Positions 7,558 through 11,341 of a stretch of 11,341 nucleotides of DNA are shown piece by piece. The stretch is from assembly GCA_014238445.1 (NCBI GenBank), contig JABABC010000181.1, positions 1 to 11,341 on the forward strand, read 5' to 3'. The DNA comes from Coxiellaceae bacterium (lineage in GTDB: Bacteria > Pseudomonadota > Gammaproteobacteria > Coxiellales > Coxiellaceae). The notes under the pieces were generated by a model, which searched no databases, was not told the origin of the DNA, and saw nothing but the letters and a program-made list of their open reading frames with translations. The translations under genes and the position numbers were made by a program. Every line of letters starts with the position of its first letter. The stretch's first letter is position 1.

Positions 7558-8553
7558 ATGCAGATTATTTATGTTGAGCGTCGTATCTATGATCATCCGA
7601 GAACACAGGATCTTTTAGTGCGATTGGGGTCTGAGAAAACCGTGATTGTGTGTGATCATTATCGTGAGATTTTTAATCGCAAAGCACAAAGTTTTAAAAT
7701 GCAAAAACAACATCCGGCATTAATTATAGCGGAGAAGCCAGGGTCGCGTGTATTACCAACACCACCTGGTTTTGGTATTGGCCAGCAGCATAATTATTAT
7801 TTTTCCCATTTATTGAATTGCCCTTATGATTGTCGATATTGTTTTTTACAAGGCATGTATCAGAGCGCTCACTATGTGCTGTTTATTAATTATGAAGACT
7901 TTCAGCAGGACATTGTCAGTGTATTACAAAGTCATCCCAATGAAACAGTGACATTTTTCTCAGGGTACGATGCTGATTCACTGGCTTTCAATGCGAGAAC
8001 CCAGTTTGTCGAGCACTTCATTCCCTTTTTTCAGCAGCACCCTCGTGCGTTATTAGAGTTGCGCACCAAAAGCGCTAATGTTAAAGCGTTATTAAAGCAA
8101 GCGCCTATCCCCAATGTGGTGGTGGCATTTAGTCTGACGCCCAGTGATATTTCTCAACAGGTGGAACATCGTGTGCCCGCATTGACGCAACGTTTAGAAG
8201 CGATGCGCCAATTGCAGTCGGCAGGCTGGCGTTTAGGCTTGCGTTTTGATCCTCTTATTTATTGTGATAATTTTGAGTCATTATATGAAGCATTATTTTC
8301 CCAAGTGTTTGCTATGCTTGACCCCAGCGCCATTCATTCGGTGAGTACGGGGTTGTTGCGGTTTCCTGAAAAAATGTATCAGAAGATCACAGCGATGTAC
8401 CCCAATGACAAGCTGTTGGCACACCCACTTGAGGTTCATCGTAAGGTGGTGTCTTATTCAAAAACACGAGAAGCCGCTATGTTGGGATGGATTCATGAGC
8501 AACTTGCACAGTATGTGCCTGATGCGTGTATTTTTAAGTGTTCTGTGGATTGA
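7558..8553 (+). CDS. Spore-photoproduct-lyase-like radical SAM protein
   Basis: The 331-residue protein has a radical SAM cluster motif CPYDCRYC (88-95, CX3CX2C) that would bind a 4Fe-4S cluster and S-adenosylmethionine. The surrounding layout, with a short N-terminal domain, the FLQGMYQ segment after the motif, KSANVKALL (about residues 176-184) and LRFDPLIY, matches the SPL family (B. subtilis SplB, about 342 residues). SplB reverses the thymine dimer 'spore photoproduct' in spore DNA. The organism is evidently Gram-negative, so a spore role is improbable. By my manual alignment, the hydrogen-donor Cys141 of SplB corresponds to a Ser near residue 135 (FFSGYDAD), and one of the two Tyr beside the cluster is Phe96. 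The function is therefore probably different. I chose ATG 7558, 4 bases after the previous stop, over TTG 7546. The family call is firm; the activity is unknown. Confidence 0.88.
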   Translation: MQIIYVERRIYDHPRTQDLLVRLGSEKTVIVCDHYREIFNRKAQSFKMQKQHPALIIAEKPGSRVLPTPPGFGIGQQHNYYFSHLLNCPYDCRYCFLQGMYQSAHYVLFINYEDFQQDIVSVLQSHPNETVTFFSGYDADSLAFNARTQFVEHFIPFFQQHPRALLELRTKSANVKALLKQAPIPNVVVAFSLTPSDISQQVEHRVPALTQRLEAMRQLQSAGWRLGLRFDPLIYCDNFESLYEALFSQVFAMLDPSAIHSVSTGLLRFPEKMYQKITAMYPNDKLLAHPLEVHRKVVSYSKTREAAMLGWIHEQLAQYVPDACIFKCSVD

Positions 8554-8569
8554 CACTGGGCTTTTTTTT
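8537..8569 (+). terminator. Possible weak intrinsic terminator after the SPL-like gene
   Basis: AGTGTT (8537-8542) can pair with GACACT (8552-8557) across a 9-base loop; one pair is a G-U wobble. Four bases later a run of eight T follows (8562-8569). The stem is short, the gap to the T-run is longer than ideal, and the hairpin includes the stop codon. It may only attenuate read-through into ald. Confidence 0.3.
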
Positions 8570-8596
8570 GTTATGGTGTCTGTCGTTTTATGTGAT
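8568..8596 (+). promoter_or_regulatory. ald: Tentative promoter of ald
   Basis: TTGTTA (8568-8573) and TGTGAT (8591-8596) are 17 bases apart, each matching four of six consensus bases. It lies in the only gap (61 bases) of an otherwise packed region, just after a possible terminator. The ribosome site GGAG (8604-8607) follows, 7 bases before the ATG. A transcript from here would have a very short leader. Confidence 0.25.
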
Positions 8597-8614
8597 TTAC
8601 TATGGAGTTTTTAG

Positions 8615-9718
8615 ATGATTATAGGCATTCCCAAAGAAATAAAAAACGAAGAATACCGTGTTGGCCTAACGCCATTTAGTGCACATGAATTAGTCACTCA
8701 TGGCCATACTGTGTTGGTTGAAAAAGAGGCAGGAGCTGGGATTGGTTTTTCTGATGAAGACTATGAGGCAGCTGGAGTGACGGTGGTGTCTTCTGCAGAG
8801 GCTGTGTACTCACAAGCGGATCTTATTGTTAAGGTGAAAGAGCCTCAAGCCCAAGAATATGGCTTAATCAGAAAAGATCAGGTGTTGTTTACTTATTTGC
8901 ATTTAGCAGCGGATTTATCCCAAACGCAGGCATTGATGGATGCTGGCTGTGTCGCTATAGCTTATGAGACAGTCACCGATCATCGACATTCTCTGCCTTT
9001 GTTGACGCCTATGAGTCAAGTGGCAGGTCGACTATCCGTGCAAGTGGGGTCTCAATGTTTATTAAAATATAATGGTGGATCTGGTGTTTTATTAGGGGGT
9101 GTTCCAGGTGTTGCTGCCGGTAAAGTGGTGGTGATAGGCGGAGGTGTTGTCGGGACCAATGCGATCCGCATGGCTATGGGTAAAGAAGCGAATGTGACTG
9201 TATTAGATACCTCGCATCATCGCTTGGAAGAGTTGGATTTTCAATTTGGTGGTCGATTAAACACAGCGTATGCCAGTCGAGCCAATCTAGAGAAGTACGT
9301 TAAAAGTGCGGATTTGGTGATTGGTGCGGTGTTAATTCCTGGAAAAGCAGCGCCGAGCTTGGTTCCGCGTGAGTGGTTGAGTGACATGCGACAAGGTTCT
9401 GTGATGGTGGATGTTGCGATTGATCAAGGCGGTTGTTTTGAAACCAGTCGACCGACATCGCATAGTGAGCCAACTTATGTGGTCGATGGTGTGGTCCACT
9501 ATTGTGTGACGAATATGCCAGGTGCTGTTCCACGTACGTCGACATTAGCTCTGAATAATGTCACTTTGCCGTTTGTGATGAAGTTAGCGAATCAAGGTTG
9601 GCGTCAAGCCATTGAATCAGACCCACATTTGAAAAATGGGGTTAATGTGTGTGCGGGTGCTGTGACGCACGCTGGCGTGGCGGCTGATTTAGGTTTGCCG
9701 TATGCCGAGCTCACTTAA
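8615..9718 (+). CDS. ald: Alanine dehydrogenase
   Basis: This enzyme interconverts L-alanine and pyruvate plus ammonia with NAD+/NADH in the cytoplasm. The 367-residue protein is full length (family about 370). It has the N-terminal IGIPKEIKNEEYRVGLTP (3-20, with substrate-binding Arg15), VKVKEP with Lys75, and LHLAAD with catalytic His96. The Rossmann NAD-binding loop is GGGVVG (175-180), with the ribose-binding Asp198 after it. Catalytic Asp270 lies in VDVAIDQGG, and the signature MPGAVPRTST is at 301-310. All expected catalytic residues are present. GGAG seven bases before the ATG supports the start. It follows the SPL-like gene by 61 bases and has its own strong terminator. With a possible amino-acid permease upstream, a role in using alanine as a carbon and nitrogen source is reasonable. 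Confidence 0.97.
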   Translation: MIIGIPKEIKNEEYRVGLTPFSAHELVTHGHTVLVEKEAGAGIGFSDEDYEAAGVTVVSSAEAVYSQADLIVKVKEPQAQEYGLIRKDQVLFTYLHLAADLSQTQALMDAGCVAIAYETVTDHRHSLPLLTPMSQVAGRLSVQVGSQCLLKYNGGSGVLLGGVPGVAAGKVVVIGGGVVGTNAIRMAMGKEANVTVLDTSHHRLEELDFQFGGRLNTAYASRANLEKYVKSADLVIGAVLIPGKAAPSLVPREWLSDMRQGSVMVDVAIDQGGCFETSRPTSHSEPTYVVDGVVHYCVTNMPGAVPRTSTLALNNVTLPFVMKLANQGWRQAIESDPHLKNGVNVCAGAVTHAGVAADLGLPYAELT

Positions 9719-9954
9719 GTATCGTCATGATCAATCACACGTCCAGGCTGTGGACGTGTGTGTTTTTGAGTCGAGCTACCAAAGCGTTTAGTCCACTGTG
9801 AACGTATAAAGCTGATGGTAAATAGGGCCAGCCCTATAACCGCCATGGCTATGAGGATGTAAGACAGGGCAATAAAGCCGATGATGGCTAATCCAATTAA
9901 GACCATAATACTGAGTAGGGTGATGAGTGGATTGCGGGATGCTGGCGTGGGCAT
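9715..9954 (-). CDS. Small membrane protein, unknown function
   Basis: I do not recognise this 79-residue protein. Residues about 10-55 form two closely spaced hydrophobic helices (rich in Ile, Leu and Ala, with Gly and Ser at the turn). A charged cytoplasmic-type tail follows (RSQWTKRF, then Thr/Gln/Arg-rich, ending in HDDT). Two-helix proteins with an acidic 'RVID/RVIE' tail seem familiar from gammaproteobacteria, but I cannot name one. I chose the ATG at 9954; the frame extends upstream only through non-ATG codons, and a possible -10 box lies there. The gene converges on ald and their stop codons overlap (TTAA, 9715-9718). Its last 11 or so codons coincide with the ald terminator hairpin. 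The hydrophobic pattern argues that it is a real gene. Confidence 0.6.
   Translation of the reverse strand: MPTPASRNPLITLLSIMVLIGLAIIGFIALSYILIAMAVIGLALFTISFIRSQWTKRFGSSTQKHTRPQPGRVIDHDDT
9736..9767 (+). terminator. Strong rho-independent terminator of ald
   Basis: CACACGTCCA (9736-9745) and TGGACGTGTG (9751-9760) form a perfect 10-bp stem with a 5-base loop (GGCTG). It is followed within two bases by TTTTT (9763-9767). It lies 17 bases after the ald stop. On the opposite strand no T-run follows, so it acts only for ald transcription. It lies inside the coding sequence of the convergent small membrane-protein gene. Confidence 0.88.
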
Positions 9955-9995
9955 GCTGGTTATCTCGTGGTTGGTTAGTGTGAATGATCTCTTAT

Positions 9996-10001
9996 AGTAT
10001 A
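9996..10001 (-). promoter_or_regulatory. Possible -10 box for the small membrane-protein gene
   Basis: On the minus strand TATACT matches the -10 consensus at five of six positions and lies about 40 bases before the ATG at 9954, a normal leader length. No -35 box with good spacing is evident; TTTACC lies 14 bases upstream, which is too close. Its placement supports the ATG start over upstream non-ATG codons. Confidence 0.3.
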
Positions 10002-10133
10002 TGGTGTTTCCACAGGGTAAATGCAAGAGCTAAGAGGGCTTCGTATGATGCAATGACGTAAAAACTTTCAGTCAAACTCATAATTAGTGTTTTTTTTGAA
10101 CAGACCAAAGGCCTGAATACCGGGCTTGCCGGC

Positions 10134-10163
10134 TTGATTGTAGGTGTTTAGAGACTGTGATAA
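10134..10163 (+). promoter_or_regulatory. Tentative promoter of the porin gene
   Basis: TTGATT (10134-10139) and TGATAA (10158-10163) are 18 bases apart and lie about 70 bases before the porin ATG. The -10 box is preceded by TG, as in some extended -10 promoters, though not at the ideal distance. The leader would contain the inverted repeat at 10183-10208. Found by eye only. Confidence 0.3.
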
Positions 10164-10182
10164 GGTTTTCTTTTTTAAAGGA

Positions 10183-10208
10183 TTCTAAATGCTTTTCGCA
10201 ATTTAGAA
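10183..10208. repeat. Inverted repeat upstream of the porin gene
   Basis: TTCTAAAT (10183-10190) and ATTTAGAA (10201-10208) are exact reverse complements around a 10-base spacer. Within the spacer GC and GC can also pair, leaving one bulged A, so an RNA hairpin is possible. It ends about 10 bases before the porin ribosome site (AGGGA, 10219-10223). It could be a regulator-binding site or a leader hairpin controlling translation or mRNA stability. No T-run follows, so it is not a terminator. Confidence 0.55.
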
Positions 10209-10229
10209 GAGACTACATAGGGATATGAC

Positions 10230-11341
10230 ATGATAGGTATGAAGCGATCTTCTTTAGGGTTAATGAGTGTGGTGGCATGTGTGTGTATGCCTTTAATGGT
10301 GATGGCTGCAGATACGGCGGATTCTGCTGATTTGCCGGCTTTGCCTGATGCCAGTACAGCCGATACAGGGTCACAAGGGTTGTCTTTAGGTGATAGCGAT
10401 CGTTTTCAATTAAATGGCTTTATGTCTGCGGGTGCCTCGCAAACCAATGCGGATAATGGTGCTGATTATAATATACCTGAGCGGGGTCAAGTGACGGATG
10501 ATCCATCGTTTGATGCGAATACACTATTTGGGTTGCAGTTAACCGCTAAATTGAATGAGCAATTCAGTGCTGTGGGACAGTTTGTGACTTCGGGTGATGA
10601 CACGAATGGCAATACGGCTTATAACGTCGATGCCACTTGGGCCTTTTTGCAATACCAGCCAGTTGATGATGTCAAAGTTAATTTAGGTCGTATGCGATTA
10701 CCGTTATTTTTATATTCAGATACTATTCAAGTGGGGTATTCAAACCCTTATTTATTTTTACCTAATGAAGTTTATCGGATTGTACCTTTCTATAATATGA
10801 ACGGAGTGAGTACGACTTATCAACGTCCTTTCGGCACATCGGGCTGGACGTTAAGAGCGCAGCCATTCTTTGGTGAAGATTCATCACAGTATGAGGTCAT
10901 TCAAGGTGATGCTGGTAACACCACAAGATTGACTGACTATGATGAGAATAATTTAGTGGGGACAACACTGACATTGAGTAACGCAAACATGACGTTTCGT
11001 GGTTCCTATTCTCATTTAGAGTTAACAGCTACTGATAATGCAACAGGTGCGACGCTTTTTTCAGATGAAGGGACTTCTTTTTATAGTTTTGCTGCAAAAA
11101 TGAATCTGAAGGAATTCCTGTTATCAGGCGAATATGCTCATCGTAATGTCCCTGATGGTGTGGCAGAACTCACAGGCTTTTATGGCACATTGGGCTATCA
11201 GCTCGATAAATTTTTGCCAACGTTCACGTATGCGCATCTTAAGACCGATAATCAAGATGATTTAACAATAGCGGAGGAGGCACCGGAAGCACAGGAATCA
11301 TTCACATTGGCTGTCGCTTATTATTTAACCGATCATATCGA
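10230..11341 (+). CDS. Outer-membrane porin, 3' end cut by window edge
   Basis: The visible 370 residues begin with a signal peptide (KRSS, then a hydrophobic stretch to about 25) and a likely cleavage site around MAA (25-27). Next is a low-complexity acidic linker (28-56, rich in Asp, Ala, Thr and Ser) and then a beta-barrel-like protein. From FQLNGFMSAGAS (59-70) onward it shows alternating strands with aromatic ends. NLGRMRLPLFLYSD (151-164) and the following VGYSNPYLFLPNEVYR stretch resemble porins I recall from marine gammaproteobacteria such as Shewanella and Marinobacter. It would form a channel for small solutes; specificity cannot be told. AGGGA six bases upstream supports the ATG at 10230; an internal ATG at 10239 would be too far from it. 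The frame stays open to the right edge, and the C-terminal strand with the expected terminal aromatic is not seen. Confidence 0.85.
   Translation, partial: MIGMKRSSLGLMSVVACVCMPLMVMAADTADSADLPALPDASTADTGSQGLSLGDSDRFQLNGFMSAGASQTNADNGADYNIPERGQVTDDPSFDANTLFGLQLTAKLNEQFSAVGQFVTSGDDTNGNTAYNVDATWAFLQYQPVDDVKVNLGRMRLPLFLYSDTIQVGYSNPYLFLPNEVYRIVPFYNMNGVSTTYQRPFGTSGWTLRAQPFFGEDSSQYEVIQGDAGNTTRLTDYDENNLVGTTLTLSNANMTFRGSYSHLELTATDNATGATLFSDEGTSFYSFAAKMNLKEFLLSGEYAHRNVPDGVAELTGFYGTLGYQLDKFLPTFTYAHLKTDNQDDLTIAEEAPEAQESFTLAVAYYLTDHI

Noticed and set aside
8405..8614. Plus-strand ORF running from the SPL-like gene up to ald
   Set aside because: It is an out-of-frame shadow of the SPL-like gene that continues into the gap; no start signal.
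10121..10133. CCGG-GCTTG-CCGG hairpin upstream of the porin
   Set aside because: Only a 4-bp stem with no T-run; too small to call a terminator or operator.
10269..10283. Lipoprotein box (VVAC) in the porin signal region
   Set aside because: Hydrophobic sequence continues past the Cys to a good signal peptidase I site, and porins of this type are not lipoproteins.

Overview
The window reads as chromosomal DNA of a Gram-negative bacterium, most likely a gammaproteobacterium. It encodes an LPS inner-core heptosyltransferase (WaaF) that aligns well with the enterobacterial protein as I remember it, an outer-membrane porin with a signal peptide, and a periplasmic coiled-coil protein. GC content looks moderate and fairly even. 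I see no transposase, integrase, phage gene, CRISPR array, tRNA or rRNA. I cannot name the genus.

Left part (1-1533, minus strand): the 5' portion of an HMG-CoA lyase gene (mvaB; its 3' end lies beyond the left edge), a small secreted Gln-rich coiled-coil protein, and a MoaD/ThiS-type ubiquitin-like sulfur carrier ending in Gly-Gly. A 156-base divergent gap follows. Middle (1690-4118, plus strand): der, a two-G-domain ribosome-assembly GTPase, then waaF. A gap of about 200 bases leads into the next block.

The block 4323-8553 is tightly packed: an APC amino-acid permease (YveA-like), a family 2 glycosyltransferase, a divergent MTA/SAH-nucleosidase-like protein, and a spore-photoproduct-lyase-like radical SAM protein. 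The junctions are a 1-base overlap, a 29-base overlap and a 4-base gap, so co-transcription and translational coupling are likely. An alanine dehydrogenase gene (ald) follows after 61 bases and is closed by a strong intrinsic terminator. That terminator lies inside the 3' end of a convergent small membrane-protein gene. The right edge holds the start of a porin gene preceded by a gap with a clean inverted repeat.

Most genes are ordinary housekeeping or metabolic genes. Permease, alanine dehydrogenase and HMG-CoA lyase all fit growth on amino acids (uptake, deamination, end of leucine degradation). The best candidate for something undescribed is the glycosyltransferase / nucleosidase-like / SPL-like trio. 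The SPL homologue keeps the radical SAM cysteines but appears to lack the hydrogen-donor cysteine of true spore photoproduct lyase. The nucleosidase homologue has a shortened core and an unexplained C-terminal extension of about 80 residues. Its function is unknown to me. All family calls come from reading translations and remembered motifs, not from searches.
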